64,000 nucleotides of DNA from Pseudomonas sp. B21-056 (GTDB lineage: Bacteria > Pseudomonadota > Gammaproteobacteria > Pseudomonadales > Pseudomonadaceae), in the NCBI RefSeq assembly GCF_026016325.1, contig NZ_CP087203.1, positions 434,001-498,000 on the forward strand, given 5' to 3'. Below, piece after piece: positions 1 through 9,551 of the stretch; within the stretch, counting starts at the first letter, position 1; every line of letters starts with the position of its first letter. Both the position numbers and the translations under genes were made by a program. The notes beneath the pieces are model-generated. The model made no database searches, was not told the origin of the DNA, and saw only the letters and a program-made list of their open reading frames with translations.

Positions 1-352
1 TGGAGACCAGCAACGGCACGGCGATGCGCTTTTCATGCTTGTACAGGCCCGGGGCGATGAAGCCCCAGATCTGATGCAGGATCACCGGGATCGCCAGGAA
101 CAGCGAGACCATCATCGTCAGCTTCAACGGTGTCAGGAACGGCGACGACACGTCGGTGGCGATCATGGTCGCGCCCACCGGCAAATACTGGCGCAGGGGC
201 GTGGAGACGAAGGTGTAGATCTGCTGGGTGAAGGCAAACAGCCCGGCGAAGATGATGAAAACCGCCGCTACGCAACGCAGCAGGCGGGTGCGCAACTCGG
301 TGAGGTGCGATACCAGCGGCATCGGCTGATCGTTCTCTGGGATATTGCTCAT
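1..352 (-). CDS. tatC: TatC, Sec-independent translocase subunit (partial, N-terminal part)
   Basis: TatC is the multispanning inner-membrane receptor that, with TatB, recognises twin-arginine signal peptides of folded proteins. Only the first 117 codons are present; the gene leaves the window at its left edge. The start ATG at 352 begins [20 protein letters not shown], and the conserved TatC opening 'HLTELRTRL' is visible. A first hydrophobic helix ([14 protein letters not shown]) and a second ([20 protein letters not shown]) follow, with the conserved 'W-F-APGLY-HE' segment. The start overlaps the tatB stop by four bases (ATGA), so the two are translationally coupled. Identification is secure; length and C-terminus cannot be judged. 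Confidence 0.95.
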   Translation of the reverse strand, partial: MSNIPENDQPMPLVSHLTELRTRLLRCVAAVFIIFAGLFAFTQQIYTFVSTPLRQYLPVGATMIATDVSSPFLTPLKLTMMVSLFLAIPVILHQIWGFIAPGLYKHEKRIAVPLLVS

Positions 353-765
353 GATGCTCGCGGCGGCTGTGTTGGGTCGTTGGGGGCCGGTGTGGGCACC
401 GTTTGGGCTGTCTCGACTGGCTTGACTGGGTCAGCCGGCACTGCTGCCGGTTCAACTGTCGGCGCTGGGGACGCGGCTGGCTGTTCGGCCGTGGGCTGGA
501 CCGGTGTCGGCTCCTGCTGGGTCGGCGTGAGGATCTTGCGCGCCTCTTGCTCCAGGGACAGGATGTGCTCGTTGTGAAGTTGCCGGCGGATCTCGTCGGC
601 ACCGATTTCACGCTCAACTTCCTGTTTGATCGCATTGAAGCTGCGCTTCAGCCGGCCGATCCAGAGGCCGGCGGTGCGCGCAGCACCCGGCAGGCGCTCG
701 GGACCCAGCACCAGCAGGGCGACGAGGCCGACGAGCAGCAGTTCAGTGAAGCTGATCCCAAACAT
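349..765 (-). CDS. tatB: TatB, Sec-independent translocase subunit
   Basis: TatB forms the signal-peptide receptor complex with TatC. The 138-residue product starts [20 protein letters not shown], the single N-terminal membrane helix, followed by the conserved GPERLP hinge and an amphipathic helix (residues about 25-55) rich in Arg, Lys and Glu. The C-terminal third is a low-complexity Pro/Ala/Thr tail, as usual for TatB of pseudomonads. It lies between tatA (10 bp upstream) and tatC (4-bp overlap) in one minus-strand operon that continues from hisI-hisE. The GPERLP motif separates it from TatA. Confidence 0.96.
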   Translation of the reverse strand: MFGISFTELLLVGLVALLVLGPERLPGAARTAGLWIGRLKRSFNAIKQEVEREIGADEIRRQLHNEHILSLEQEARKILTPTQQEPTPVQPTAEQPAASPAPTVEPAAVPADPVKPVETAQTVPTPAPNDPTQPPRAS

Positions 766-775
766 TAGTCAGTGC

Positions 776-1063
776 TCACGAGTCTTTGCGGGTCGGCTCT
801 TCGACTTTCTGTGCCTGCACATCGATGGTGTGCGGCGCATTCACAGGCTGAGCGGCTTGAGGCGGTACCGGTTGGGCCGGTTGCACAGGCTGGGTTGGTG
901 CTGCTGTCGGATCGGCCGGTTTCTCGTCGTCGTTCATGGCCTTGCGAAAGCCCTTGATCGATTCGCCGACATCGGTGCCCAGGTTCTTCAGCTTCTTGGT
1001 CCCGAACACCAGCACCACGACGACCAGGATGACGATCCAGTGTTTCCAGTCAAAAATACCCAT
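776..1063 (-). CDS. tatA: TatA, Sec-independent translocase pore subunit
   Basis: TatA oligomerises to form the size-variable path for folded proteins in twin-arginine export. The 95-residue product has an N-terminal membrane helix ([20 protein letters not shown]), the TatA-type [10 protein letters not shown] hinge and a short amphipathic helix (residues about 25-45), then a Pro/Gln/Ala-rich cytoplasmic tail. The ATG at 1063 is preceded by a GAGAGGAA-like ribosome binding site on the minus strand. It follows hisE by 24 bp, so export and histidine genes are likely cotranscribed, an arrangement I remember from P. aeruginosa. Confidence 0.96.
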   Translation of the reverse strand: MGIFDWKHWIVILVVVVLVFGTKKLKNLGTDVGESIKGFRKAMNDDEKPADPTAAPTQPVQPAQPVPPQAAQPVNAPHTIDVQAQKVEEPTRKDS

Positions 1064-1087
1064 GTGGCTATTCCTCTCGATAATTGA

Positions 1088-1420
1088 TCAGGCGGACGGG
1101 CGCGAGGCTTTCTCGACGTGCCCGGACAGACCGAAGCGACGGTCCAGTTCATCCAGTACAGCCTGCGGGTGCTGTCCCAGTTGGGCCAGCATGACCAGGC
1201 TGTGGAACCACAGATCGGCGGTCTCGTAGATCACGTCGCTGCAGTCGCCACTGATGGCAGCGTCCTTGGCGGCGATGATGGTCTCGACCGATTCCTCGCC
1301 GACTTTCTCCAGAATCTTGTTCAGGCCCTTGTGGTACAGGCTCGCGACGTAGGAACTGTCGGCCGCTGCGCCTTTGCGCTCTTCCAGCACCTGGGCCAGG
1401 CGGGTGAGGGTATCACTCAT
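1088..1420 (-). CDS. hisE: Phosphoribosyl-ATP pyrophosphatase
   Basis: HisE hydrolyses phosphoribosyl-ATP to phosphoribosyl-AMP, the second step of histidine synthesis. The 110-residue product starts [16 protein letters not shown]. It carries the all-alpha NTP pyrophosphatase signature, with acidic residues in '[15 protein letters not shown]' and '[10 protein letters not shown]' that would hold magnesium. An in-frame extension exists upstream, but it runs through the end of hisI and has no recognisable family sequence, so the ATG at 1420 is preferred. It overlaps the hisI stop by eight bases. HisE and HisI are separate proteins here, not fused as in enterobacteria. Confidence 0.95.
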   Translation of the reverse strand: MSDTLTRLAQVLEERKGAAADSSYVASLYHKGLNKILEKVGEESVETIIAAKDAAISGDCSDVIYETADLWFHSLVMLAQLGQHPQAVLDELDRRFGLSGHVEKASRPSA

Positions 1421-1811
1421 GGGTATGTCCTGAATAAATGGCATGCGGGTCCTTGAGCACCGGATCGACGGTTTTCCAGTCGCCGTTCTCGAAGACGCGA
1501 TAGAAGCAGCTCTGACGGCCGGTGTGACAGGCGATTTCACCGACCTGTTCGACCATCAGGATGATGACGTCGCCGTCGCAGTCCAGGCGCATTTCATGCA
1601 GATGTTGCACGTGGCCGGACTCTTCGCCCTTGCGCCACAGCTTGCCACGGGAACGTGACCAATAGATGGCGCGGTTCTCGCTGGCGGTCAGGGCCAGTGC
1701 TTCACGGTTCATCCAGGCCATCATCAGCACGCGCCCGGTCTTGTGATCCTGGGCGATGGCCGGCACCAGGCCGTCAGCGTCCCATTTGATCTCGTCCTGC
1801 CAGTTCTTCAT
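1413..1811 (-). CDS. hisI: Phosphoribosyl-AMP cyclohydrolase
   Basis: HisI opens the adenine ring of phosphoribosyl-AMP, the third histidine step, in the cytoplasm with zinc. The 132-residue product begins [20 protein letters not shown] and contains the family motifs '[10 protein letters not shown]', '[18 protein letters not shown]' (split here by convention), the metal-binding 'DCDGD' and '[10 protein letters not shown]' with its Cys residues. The frame is open for 38 codons further upstream, but those residues do not look like HisI and the ATG at 1811 gives the usual length. First gene of the hisI-hisE-tatABC run; ubiB ends 82 bp upstream on the same strand. Confidence 0.95.
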   Translation of the reverse strand: MKNWQDEIKWDADGLVPAIAQDHKTGRVLMMAWMNREALALTASENRAIYWSRSRGKLWRKGEESGHVQHLHEMRLDCDGDVIILMVEQVGEIACHTGRQSCFYRVFENGDWKTVDPVLKDPHAIYSGHTHE

Positions 1812-1893
1812 CTTCGACTCCGACCATGGGCCTCGCACCCTCAAGTGGGTGGGCCCAGCGTTGAAACAGTGTGCCAGTGCGAACCGGTGCTGG

Positions 1894-3498
1894 CTATCGG
1901 CGAACGACCAGATACAAGCCGACAATCACCATTACCGCGGCAGGCCAATGCCCCAGTTCGCTCAGCGGTCCGCCGGCCGCCAGTACCGCGCCGCCACCCA
2001 GGTGTGCAGCGCCGAGCAGGCGCAGCAGCCAGTCGTCCTTGCGGCGTTTCCACGGCGGGGCGGGGTCTTGGGCATGGGGCTGGGACATGCGCTCGAGCAG
2101 GTCGCGGGTCATGTTGGCCAGGTGCGGAAGTTGCTCGAGCTGGCTCTGCACGTTGCCCAACAAGGCCTTGGGGCTGACGCGCTCGCGCATCCAGCGTTCG
2201 AGGAAAGGCTGGGCGGTGTTCCACAGGTCCAGGTCCGGGTACAGCTGGCGACCGAGGCCCTCGATGTTCAATAGGGTTTTCTGCAACAGCACCAACTGCG
2301 GCTGAACCTCCATGTTGAAGCGCCGCGCAGTCTGGAACAGGCGCATCAGCACCTGGCCGAAGGAAATATCCTTTAATGGTTTTTCGAAGATCGGCTCGCA
2401 CACGGTGCGGATCGCTGCTTCGAATTCGTTGAGCTTGGTCTCGGCCGGTACCCAGCCCGAATCGATGTGCAGCTGCGCGACGCGCCGGTAGTCGCGCTTG
2501 AAGAACGCGAACAGGTTGCGGGCCAGGTAATCCTGGTCTTCGGGCGTCAGGCTGCCGACGATGCCGCAGTCGATGGCAATGTATTGCGGGCTCCACGGCT
2601 GCACGGTGCTGACGAAGATGTTGCCGGGGTGCATGTCGGCGTGGAAGAAGCTGTCGCGGAACACCTGGGTGAAGAAGATTTCCACGCCGCGCTCGGCGAG
2701 CATCTTCATGTCGGTGCGCTGGTCGGCCAGGGTGGCCAGGTCGGTGACCTGAATGCCGTAGATGCGCTCCATCACCAGGACTTTGGGGCGACACCAGTCC
2801 CAATAGACCTGCGGCACGTACAGCAGCGGCGAGCCCTCGAAGTTGCGGCGCAACTGGCTGGCGTTGGCGGCCTCGCGCAGCAGGTCGAGTTCGTCGTAGA
2901 TGGTTTTCTCGTAGTCCAGCACCACGTCCACCGGGTGCAGCAGGCGCGCATCGGCAGACAGGCGCTCGGCGGCGCGGGCCAGGATGAACAGCCAGGCGAG
3001 GTCCTGGGCGATGACCGGCTTGAGGCCCGGGCGGATGACCTTGACCACCACTTCTTCGCCGCTCTTGAGCTGTGCGGCGTGAACCTGGGCCACCGAGGCG
3101 GAAGCCAGGGGCTCGACATCGAAACGGCTGAAGACTTCGCTGATCTTCTTGCCCAGTTGCTCCTCGATCAGGGCCACCGACAGTCTGGAATCGAACGGCG
3201 GCACCCGGTCCTGCAGCAGCATCAGCTCATCGGCGATGTCTTCGGGCAACAAGTCGCGGCGGGTCGAGAGGATCTGCCCGAACTTGATGAAGATCGGTCC
3301 CAGGTCCTGCAAGGCCAGGCGCAGGCGGGCGCCGCGACTCAAGTCCAGCGTTCGCCGGGGAAACCAGCGCCACGGCAGTACGAAGCGCAGTGCCAGCAGA
3401 AACCAGGGCAGCGGCAGGGCGAACAGCAGGTCATCGAGGCGGTAACGGATCACGACGCGCTGGATGCGCAACAAACGGCGGACGGCAAGCAGCTTCAT
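1894..3498 (-). CDS. ubiB: UbiB, ubiquinone biosynthesis ABC1/ADCK-type kinase-like protein
   Basis: UbiB is an atypical protein-kinase-like ATPase needed for aerobic ubiquinone synthesis at the inner membrane. The 534-residue product has the family's KxGQ motif as KFGQ at residues 72-75, an Ala-rich nucleotide loop ([10 protein letters not shown]) in place of the Gly-rich loop of ordinary kinases, a catalytic-loop-like '[13 protein letters not shown]', and a DCG-type metal motif ('IAIDCGIVG'). The last 40 residues contain two membrane helices ([20 protein letters not shown] and [13 protein letters not shown]). It starts 3 bp after ubiJ, completing a ubiE-ubiJ-ubiB operon. Confidence 0.96.
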   Translation of the reverse strand: MKLLAVRRLLRIQRVVIRYRLDDLLFALPLPWFLLALRFVLPWRWFPRRTLDLSRGARLRLALQDLGPIFIKFGQILSTRRDLLPEDIADELMLLQDRVPPFDSRLSVALIEEQLGKKISEVFSRFDVEPLASASVAQVHAAQLKSGEEVVVKVIRPGLKPVIAQDLAWLFILARAAERLSADARLLHPVDVVLDYEKTIYDELDLLREAANASQLRRNFEGSPLLYVPQVYWDWCRPKVLVMERIYGIQVTDLATLADQRTDMKMLAERGVEIFFTQVFRDSFFHADMHPGNIFVSTVQPWSPQYIAIDCGIVGSLTPEDQDYLARNLFAFFKRDYRRVAQLHIDSGWVPAETKLNEFEAAIRTVCEPIFEKPLKDISFGQVLMRLFQTARRFNMEVQPQLVLLQKTLLNIEGLGRQLYPDLDLWNTAQPFLERWMRERVSPKALLGNVQSQLEQLPHLANMTRDLLERMSQPHAQDPAPPWKRRKDDWLLRLLGAAHLGGGAVLAAGGPLSELGHWPAAVMVIVGLYLVVRR

Positions 3499-3501
3499 GC
3501 G

Positions 3502-4119
3502 TTATCGCTTGGTTTCAAGGGATCGGGAAAGGCGCTCGAAACGCGCCTCGAGACGTTCCAGATCAAGTTTGATCCGGTCCAGTTCACTAAAACGGGCTTC
3601 GGCTTCGCGTTTTCCCACGAGCGTACGCGATTCTTCGGCCAGGTATTCACTCAGATTCTGCCCCAGGCTGGCGAACCCCTGCCGATACCAGCGCGTGCGG
3701 CTACGCAGATGGCCGCTGATCAACTGGGTGGCTACCGGGCCGAGCCAGCGGGACACTTCATATTCCCAATCCAGCTCCAAGTCCTGGAGGATGGCCGCCA
3801 GGTCCAGCAGCACGCCGCTGTCGCCTTCGAGCTCGACGTCGGGGCTATGCAGCACCGCGGTCTTGTCCTTGCTCAGGGCCAGGTTCAGCAGGCCCGATGC
3901 CGGGGCACGCAAGGTGCAGTCAGCCTCGGCCTCCCAGTGGGCGGCGAGCATCAGGCCTTCGTCGCTGGGCAGGATAAACAACTGCAACGCCGGGCTGCGG
4001 CAGTCGACGGCAATCACCTTGCCGTCCAGATGCGCCAGGCGCGCCAGCGCCGTGCTGTCCAGGCGCAATACCCGGTTGATCCCGAGTTCGACGCTGGCGA
4101 GCAGGCCGGTGAGCAGCAT
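3502..4119 (-). CDS. ubiJ: UbiJ, ubiquinone biosynthesis accessory factor (SCP2 domain)
   Basis: UbiJ is a lipid-binding accessory protein of the soluble ubiquinone-synthesis complex. The 205-residue product has an N-terminal SCP2-like domain (about residues 10-110; note 'GKVIAVDCRSPALQLFILP' and 'ADCTLRAPASGLLNLAL') and a charged C-terminal helix (about 165-205, 'ELDRIKLDLERLEARFERL') likely to form a coiled coil. The call rests on this architecture plus the position between ubiE and ubiB, the standard ubiEJB order. Its ATG overlaps the ubiE stop by one base (TGATG-type junction). Confidence 0.92.
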   Translation of the reverse strand: MLLTGLLASVELGINRVLRLDSTALARLAHLDGKVIAVDCRSPALQLFILPSDEGLMLAAHWEAEADCTLRAPASGLLNLALSKDKTAVLHSPDVELEGDSGVLLDLAAILQDLELDWEYEVSRWLGPVATQLISGHLRSRTRWYRQGFASLGQNLSEYLAEESRTLVGKREAEARFSELDRIKLDLERLEARFERLSRSLETKR

Positions 4120-4889
4120 CAGGGCTTGATACCGCGGTGCAGGGCCACGATGCCCGAGGTCATGTTGTGGTAGGTCACGCGGTCGAAGCCGGCCTCGACC
4201 ATCATCGACTTCAGGGTTTCCTGGTCCGGGTGCATGCGGATCGATTCAGCCAGGTAGCGATAGCTTTCAGCATCGTTGGTGATCAGCTTGCCCATCAGCG
4301 GCATGAAAGCGAACGAGTAGGCGTCGTAGGCCTTGGACATCAGCGCGTTGGTCGGCTTGGAGAATTCCAGCACCAGCAGACGGCCACCGGGCTTGAGCAC
4401 CCGCAGCATCGAGCGCAGGGCGTCTTCCTTGTGGGTGACGTTGCGCAGGCCGAAGGCGATGGTCACGCAATCGAAGTGGTTGTCCGGGAACGGCAGTTTC
4501 TCGGCGTCGGCCTGGACGAATTCGACATTGCCGGCCACACCCAGGTCCAGCAGGCGGTCGCGACCGACCTTGAGCATGGATTCGTTGATGTCGGCGAGCA
4601 CCACGTGGCCGGTCGGTCCGACGATGTGGGAGAATTTTTTCGTCAGGTCGCCGGTGCCGCCGGCGATGTCCAGCACACGGTTGCCGCTGCGCACGCCGGA
4701 CAGCTCGATCGCGAAGCGCTTCCACAGCCGGTGCATGCCGCCCGAGAGCAGGTCGTTCATCAAGTCATATTTGGCGGCTACCGAGTGGAAAACCTCAGCG
4801 ACTTTTTCCGCCTTCTGGCTTTCCGGCACGTTCTTGAAGCCGAAGTGAGTGGTGGGTTCGGCATCGCTGCCTTTGCGCTGATCAGTCAT
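4119..4889 (-). CDS. ubiE: Ubiquinone/menaquinone biosynthesis C-methyltransferase
   Basis: UbiE methylates the quinone ring using S-adenosylmethionine. The 256-residue product begins [18 protein letters not shown] and shows SAM motif I as [12 protein letters not shown] (residues 72-83), the UbiE signatures '[18 protein letters not shown]' and '[18 protein letters not shown]', and '[15 protein letters not shown]'. An in-frame upstream extension to 4952 encodes Pro-rich sequence unlike the family, so the ATG at 4889 is chosen. First gene of ubiE-ubiJ-ubiB. Confidence 0.97.
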   Translation of the reverse strand: MTDQRKGSDAEPTTHFGFKNVPESQKAEKVAEVFHSVAAKYDLMNDLLSGGMHRLWKRFAIELSGVRSGNRVLDIAGGTGDLTKKFSHIVGPTGHVVLADINESMLKVGRDRLLDLGVAGNVEFVQADAEKLPFPDNHFDCVTIAFGLRNVTHKEDALRSMLRVLKPGGRLLVLEFSKPTNALMSKAYDAYSFAFMPLMGKLITNDAESYRYLAESIRMHPDQETLKSMMVEAGFDRVTYHNMTSGIVALHRGIKP

Positions 4890-5029
4890 ATCGCTGTCAC
4901 CAAAAAAGAATGCGGGACATTCTAATCCCGGTGGAGGGCTTTGTCTTGGCAAGGCTGAAGGTAAGATGAACCACCGCCGGGACGTTTTGACGCAGTCCGG
5001 GCAATTGCCGATATAACAGGAGTCAGCAA

Positions 5030-5305
5030 ATGGCCAAAATCAGTGTTGAACGTACCCATGACCTGGGCAAGGAAGCGGCCCGGGCGAAGGCCGACCAGTT
5101 GGCGCAGAAGTTATCCGACAGCTATGGCCTGAAGCCGCAGTGGTCCGGCGATACGCTGGAGTTCAAGGGTTCCGGCGTCGAGGGCAAGGTGGAGGTTGGT
5201 GAGGACCTTATTCGCGTCGACGTGAAGCTGGGCCTGTTGATGTCGGCGATGAGCGGGATGATCAAGACGGAGATCGAAAAGGCGCTGGACAAGGCGTTGG
5301 CCTGA
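5030..5305 (+). CDS. Polyhydroxyalkanoic acid system family protein
   Basis: The 91-residue product ([20 protein letters not shown]...) resembles the small PHA-granule-region family seen beside PHA genes in pseudomonads. The conserved start 'I-V-R-H-LG-EAAR-KA' and the [19 protein letters not shown]-terminus match my memory of that family. Its molecular role is unknown to me. A good ribosome binding site (CAGGAG, seven bases before the ATG) fixes the start. It stands alone between ubiE (divergent) and the phaIF operon, with a REP pair downstream, consistent with a PHA-linked role. Confidence 0.8.
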   Translation: MAKISVERTHDLGKEAARAKADQLAQKLSDSYGLKPQWSGDTLEFKGSGVEGKVEVGEDLIRVDVKLGLLMSAMSGMIKTEIEKALDKALA

Positions 5306-5332
5306 CGCCGGACTCATGTCTGGCACTCCCCC

Positions 5333-5427
5333 CCTGTGGGAGCGAGCCTGCTCGCGATGGCGGTGGGTCATTCAACGATGGCGTTGACGGTGACACCGCC
5401 ATCGCGAGCAGGCTCGCTCCCACAGGG
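5333..5427. repeat. REP pair 1 (inverted doublet)
   Basis: Two inverted copies of the GTGGGAGCGAGC...GCTCGCGATGGCGGTG palindrome face each other across about 35 bp of unique sequence, between the PHA-system gene and phaI. Each copy can itself fold as a hairpin. It is one of ten loci of this family in the window. Confidence 0.92.
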
Positions 5428-5552
5428 AAGTTGTCGCTTTCAGTATTTGTGTGGGTTGTTAGGGTGCCGTTTCTAATTATTCTCCCTACTTTGTGCCTGA
5501 GCCCGTCCGCATGCGGGCAGTTCCTCCAACCCGTTTTCGAGTGAGGTGCACC

Positions 5553-5975
5553 ATGGCCAAAGTTATTCTGAAGAAAAAAACCGACGTTGAATCTTCCACG
5601 CTCAGCGACGTGAAAACATACGCGCGCAAGATCTGGCTGGCTGGCCTGGGCGCCTACACCAAGGTCGGCCAGGAAGGCAGCGAGTACTTCCAGGAGTTGG
5701 TAAAGGCTGGCGAAGTTGTTGAAAGCAAAGGCAAAAAGAACATCGCCGGAAAACTTGAAGCGGCCAATAGCGAACTGATTGAAGCCAGGACCGATGTCAG
5801 TACTTTCAAGGCCCGGGTTGAAGTACAACTCGATAAAGTCGAGAAGGTATTCGACGCCCGTGTTGCAAGTGCCTTGAATCGTATCGGCATTCCGTCTAAA
5901 CATGACGTTGAGGCACTCTCTGCCAAGCTCGATGAGCTGACGGCACTGCTCGAACGTGAGACGCGTAAACATTAA
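5553..5975 (+). CDS. phaI: Phasin PhaI (PHA granule-associated protein)
   Basis: PhaI is a small phasin that coats the surface of medium-chain-length PHA granules. The 140-residue product starts MAKVILKKKTDVESSTLSDV and carries the phasin-family pattern 'YARKIWLAGLGAYTKVGQEG', followed by long amphipathic helices (about residues 40-138) with coiled-coil character. The ATG at 5553 follows GAGGTG, a ribosome binding site; the 20 upstream in-frame residues look random. phaF follows by 10 bp. The phaIF pair converges on phaC1ZC2D, the standard mcl-PHA layout, and in related species is controlled by PhaD (from knowledge of the system). Confidence 0.94.
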   Translation: MAKVILKKKTDVESSTLSDVKTYARKIWLAGLGAYTKVGQEGSEYFQELVKAGEVVESKGKKNIAGKLEAANSELIEARTDVSTFKARVEVQLDKVEKVFDARVASALNRIGIPSKHDVEALSAKLDELTALLERETRKH

Positions 5976-5985
5976 GGAGAACGGG

Positions 5986-6909
5986 ATGGCTGGCAAAAAA
6001 ACAACCGAAAAAGAAAGCAGCTCGTGGGCCGGGAAGATTGAAAAATACTCCCGCAAAATCTGGCTTGCTGGTTTAGGCGTGTACTCGAAGATCGACACTG
6101 ACGGCAGCAAACTCTTCGAGACCCTGGTTAAGGACGGCGAGAAGGCCGAAAAACTCACCAAGACGGCGGTCGGCAAACAAGTCGATGCAGCCAAGGACTC
6201 TGCCGAGTCCGCCAAGTCGCGAATGAGCGGCGTGAAGGATCGTGCACTGGGCAAATGGGATGAACTGGAAGGGGCTTTCGACAAGCGCCTGAACAGCGCG
6301 ATCTCGCGCCTGGGCGTGCCAAGCCGCAATGAAGTCAAGGCACTGCACAGCAAGGTCGATACCCTGACCAGGCAGATCGAAAAACTCACCGGGGCCAAGG
6401 TCACACCGGTGGCGGCCAAGACTGCAGCGGCCAAGCCGGCCACCAAAACGGCGGCCAAGCCATTGGTTAAAGCGACGGCAAAAACCGTCGCCAAACCGGC
6501 GGTGAAAGCGGCGGCCAAGCCAGCTGCAAAAACCGCAGCGGCCAAGCCTGCAGTCAAAGCCGCGGCCAAACCGGTAGCGGCCAAAGCGGCAGCCAAACCC
6601 GCCGCCAAGGCAGCGGCGAAACCCGCGGCAAAAACCGCAGCGGCGAAACCTGCTGCGGCCAAAGCGGCAGCGAAGCCAGCAGTAAAAGCAGCGGCCAAGC
6701 CAGCGGTAAAAGCAGCAGCCAAACCTGCTGCAGCGAAAAAGCCTGCCGTGAAGAAAGCGGCCGCGCCAAAAGCAGCAGCACCCAAGGCACCGGCAGCCGT
6801 CGCAAAACCGGCTACCCCGACGAGCACGGCAAATTCCGTCTCGGCGCCGACCCCGGTTGCCACCCCGACTCCAGCGCCGGCTCCATCGACGCCTACCAGT
6901 CAGTCCTGA
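5986..6909 (+). CDS. phaF: Phasin/histone-like protein PhaF
   Basis: PhaF binds PHA granules through its N-terminal half and DNA through its tail, helping granule partition and nucleoid organisation. The 307-residue product has a phasin domain (about residues 15-145, 'YSRKIWLAGLGVYSKIDTDG' closely echoing PhaI) and a histone-H1-like tail (about 148-275) made of many degenerate AAKPA/AAKPAVKA repeats rich in Lys, Ala and Pro. It closes with a Pro/Thr/Ser-rich end. The ATG at 5986 is preceded by AAGGAGA. A strong terminator lies 18 bp downstream. Confidence 0.95.
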   Translation: MAGKKTTEKESSSWAGKIEKYSRKIWLAGLGVYSKIDTDGSKLFETLVKDGEKAEKLTKTAVGKQVDAAKDSAESAKSRMSGVKDRALGKWDELEGAFDKRLNSAISRLGVPSRNEVKALHSKVDTLTRQIEKLTGAKVTPVAAKTAAAKPATKTAAKPLVKATAKTVAKPAVKAAAKPAAKTAAAKPAVKAAAKPVAAKAAAKPAAKAAAKPAAKTAAAKPAAAKAAAKPAVKAAAKPAVKAAAKPAAAKKPAVKKAAAPKAAAPKAPAAVAKPATPTSTANSVSAPTPVATPTPAPAPSTPTSQS

Positions 6910-6927
6910 TTTTCCAGGGCACACAAG

Positions 6928-6959
6928 AAAACGCCCGGCCTGTGAAGGTCGGGCGTTTT
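6928..6959 (+). terminator. Intrinsic terminator after phaF
   Basis: Arms AAAACGCCCGGCC and GGTCGGGCGTTTT (one G-U pair) enclose a six-base loop and end in a T run. It closes the phaIF transcript before the convergent phaD gene. The A-rich left arm means it may also act from the other strand. Confidence 0.9.
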
Positions 6960-6982
6960 TGTTCATGGGTGGCGCAGGGCCC

Positions 6983-7075
6983 CTTGTGGGAGCGAGCCTG
7001 CTCGCGATAGCGATGTATCAGTGATATCCATGCCGCTGACCCACCGCTATCGCGAGCAGGCTCGCTCCCATAGGG
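6983..7075. repeat. REP pair 2 (inverted doublet)
   Basis: An inverted pair of the window-wide REP palindrome lies between the phaF terminator and the phaD stop codon. The right copy has CCCATAGGG where other loci read CCCACAGGG. Confidence 0.92.
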
Positions 7076-7079
7076 AGAA

Positions 7080-7700
7080 CTATTCGTGGTCCTCCAAGTA
7101 TCGCAACGCCAACCGTTCGGTCGCTACCTTGGCCGCAGGCAGCAGGTGCGGGGCCACCAGCATCATGATCTGATAGACCACCAGCCGAACCTCCCCTTCG
7201 CGATCAAGAATCCGCTGGTAGTCCAGCGAGAACAGCAGCGTCAGGGTGATCTGCTCCACCAGTTGCCCCAGGGCCTGGGTATCGCTGACCAGAAGCCCCT
7301 GGGCCTTGAGTTGCGCCAGCAGCGAGGCCAGGGTCCGCTTCAGGGCATTGAGCAACTGGCGGATACCCTTGGCCAGTTTCGGCAGGCGCCGGGCCAGGTT
7401 CGACAGGTCCTGGAACAGGAACCGGTACTGGGCCAGGCGTTCGACGATCAGGTGCAGGAACAGCCAGTAATCCTCCGGCGCCAGTTGCGCATCGGCGGGC
7501 GGATCCAGCAGCGGTGACAGTTGCGCCTGGAAGTGCTCGAACAGCCCGAGGATGAGCGGTTCCTTGCCATGAAAGTGGTAATAGAGATTGCCCGGGCTGA
7601 TGCCCATTTCGTTGGCGATCTCCAGGGTGGAAACGTTCGGTTCGCCCTTTTCATTGAACAGGTGCAGGGCGCATTCAAGAATGCGGTCGCGGGTTTTCAT
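7080..7700 (-). CDS. phaD: TetR-family transcriptional regulator PhaD
   Basis: PhaD is the regulator encoded in mcl-PHA operons; in P. putida it activates the pha genes. The 206-residue product has a TetR DNA-binding domain at residues 1-50 ('TRDRILECALHLFNEKGEPN', 'TLEIANEMGISPGNLYYHFHGKEPLILGLF'), followed by an all-helical ligand-binding domain. The start ATG is at 7700, 60 bp after phaC2. Last gene of phaC1-phaZ-phaC2-phaD. The ligand cannot be read from sequence; an acyl-CoA has been proposed for the family. Confidence 0.94.
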   Translation of the reverse strand: MKTRDRILECALHLFNEKGEPNVSTLEIANEMGISPGNLYYHFHGKEPLILGLFEHFQAQLSPLLDPPADAQLAPEDYWLFLHLIVERLAQYRFLFQDLSNLARRLPKLAKGIRQLLNALKRTLASLLAQLKAQGLLVSDTQALGQLVEQITLTLLFSLDYQRILDREGEVRLVVYQIMMLVAPHLLPAAKVATERLALRYLEDHE

Positions 7701-7760
7701 CCGGTCTTCTTAATGATGGAGTCGTGCCACGGTCGACAGCTCGACCGTGGAGTGAGGCGT

Positions 7761-9443
7761 TCAGCGCACGCGTACATAGGTTCCGGGTGCCGCCTCCAGG
7801 GGTGGGTATTTGGCGTTGCCCAGGGTCATCCGGGTTTCACGCCGGGTACCGGAGCGCGCCTGAATCCATTCCAGCCACTGGGGCCACCAACTGCCATCGA
7901 CGTGTTTGCCGTCGTAATACCAGGCCCGCGGGTCGCCGCTCAGTTGCGGGCTCTCGACGTAATTGGCCTTGGGGTTGCCCGGTGGGTTGATGATGCTCTG
8001 GATATGACCGCTGTTGGAGAGCACGAAGCGTCGCTCGCCTCCCAGCAGCAGCGTCGAACGATACACCGCGTCCCACGGGGTGATGTGGTCGTTTATACCG
8101 GCCACGCTGAAACTGTCCACCGTCACGTTTTGCAGGTCGATCGGCGTGCCACACACCTCCAGCGCGCCGGGGCGGGTGAGCGGGTTGTGCTTGAAGAGGT
8201 CCAGCAGCTCGCCGTGATAGGCCGCCGGCAACCGGGTGGAATCGTTGTTCCAGTAGAGGATGTCGAAGGCCGGAGGCTCCTTGCCCAGCAGGTAGTTATT
8301 GATGAAGTAGTTCCAGACCAGGTCGTTGGGCCGCATCCAGGCGAAGACCCGGGCCATGTCGCGGCCATCGAGGATGCCTTTCTGGTAGGACCGGCGCTTG
8401 GCGGCTTCTAGAGCCTGTTCGTCGAGGAACAGTGTGGCCGCGCTGTCGATCTGGCAGTCCAGCAGGCTCACCAGGTACGTGGCACTGGCAACCCGGCGCA
8501 ACTGGCGCTTGGCTTGCAGATGGCCTTGCAGGGCCGCGATGGTCATGCCGCCGGCGCAGGCGCCCATGAGATTGACTTCGCGGGCGCCGGTGATCGCCCG
8601 GCAGACGTTCATGGCTTCTTCGGTGGCCTCCACATAACTGGACAGGCCCCATTCGCGGTGACGCACATCCGGGTTGCGCCAACTGATGATGAACACCTGC
8701 AAACCGTTCTTCAGGGCGTATTGGACGAGGCTGTTGGAGGGCGTCAGGTCGAAAACATAGAACTTGTTGATTTGCGGCGGCACGATCAGCAACGGCTTGG
8801 CGTACTGTTTTTCGCTCATGGGCCGGTACTGGATCAGCTCGAGCATTTCGTTGCGAAACACCACCGCGCCGGGTGTGATTGCCAGGGTCTTGCCGACCTC
8901 GAAGGCATGGGGCGTGATCTGCCGTGGCATGCCATCGTTGTGCAGCAGGTCGTCGACCAGATGACTGATACCGCGAATCAGGCTGGTACCACCGGAGTTG
9001 AAGAGTTCCTTGACCGCCAGTGGGTTGAGCAAGGTGTTGGAGGGCGCTACGGCATCGTTGAGCAAGGAGAAGGCAAAATGTGCGCGTGCATGATCATCCG
9101 GGCTCATGCCGCAATCGTCGATCCAGCTCCTGACCTGTTTCTGCCAGCTCAGGTAGGCCTGCAGGCTGCGACGGTAGAAGGGGTTGAGCTCCCAGGTGGG
9201 ATCGGCGAAGCGTTTGTCCTTGGGGTTGGTGGGATGCACGGTCTCCCCGAGCAGCACGCGCCCCAACTGACTGCCCAGCTTCAACGCATGCCGGGCACTG
9301 TGCACCGGGTTGCGCAAACCATGGACGGCAACGTCACGCAAGGTGGACAGCAGATCCCTGCCGCGCAGGCCGGTGACCGCATTTTGCGCATTGATGAAGC
9401 TGGCAGGGGCGGGCGTGGAACCCTTCGCCGGTTTGTCGCGCAT
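7761..9443 (-). CDS. phaC2: Class II poly(R)-hydroxyalkanoate synthase 2
   Basis: PhaC2 polymerises medium-chain (R)-3-hydroxyacyl-CoA into PHA on the granule surface. The 560-residue product shows the lipase-like box GACAGG with the nucleophile at Cys296, Asp452 ('NDHITPW') and His480 ('NSGHIQS') completing the triad. Residue 130 is Asp where PhaC1 has Glu, a position linked to activity differences between synthases. It begins 108 bp after phaZ and is followed by phaD. Length and motifs are complete. Confidence 0.97.
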   Translation of the reverse strand: MRDKPAKGSTPAPASFINAQNAVTGLRGRDLLSTLRDVAVHGLRNPVHSARHALKLGSQLGRVLLGETVHPTNPKDKRFADPTWELNPFYRRSLQAYLSWQKQVRSWIDDCGMSPDDHARAHFAFSLLNDAVAPSNTLLNPLAVKELFNSGGTSLIRGISHLVDDLLHNDGMPRQITPHAFEVGKTLAITPGAVVFRNEMLELIQYRPMSEKQYAKPLLIVPPQINKFYVFDLTPSNSLVQYALKNGLQVFIISWRNPDVRHREWGLSSYVEATEEAMNVCRAITGAREVNLMGACAGGMTIAALQGHLQAKRQLRRVASATYLVSLLDCQIDSAATLFLDEQALEAAKRRSYQKGILDGRDMARVFAWMRPNDLVWNYFINNYLLGKEPPAFDILYWNNDSTRLPAAYHGELLDLFKHNPLTRPGALEVCGTPIDLQNVTVDSFSVAGINDHITPWDAVYRSTLLLGGERRFVLSNSGHIQSIINPPGNPKANYVESPQLSGDPRAWYYDGKHVDGSWWPQWLEWIQARSGTRRETRMTLGNAKYPPLEAAPGTYVRVR

Positions 9444-9551
9444 GAGTCAACTCCTTCATCATCAGGCTAAAAACAAACACACCGAACCAGACAACATAGT
9501 CGCTGTTTCGGAAGTTGCGCGTTCCGGCTTCCTGCCAGGCGCGATGGGGCG

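Noticed and set aside
4987..5017. TTGACG...TATAAC promoter-like pair before the PHA-system gene
   Set aside because: The spacer is 19 bp, and a start from this -10 would fall inside or after the ribosome binding site of the 5030 gene, so it is unlikely to serve that gene.
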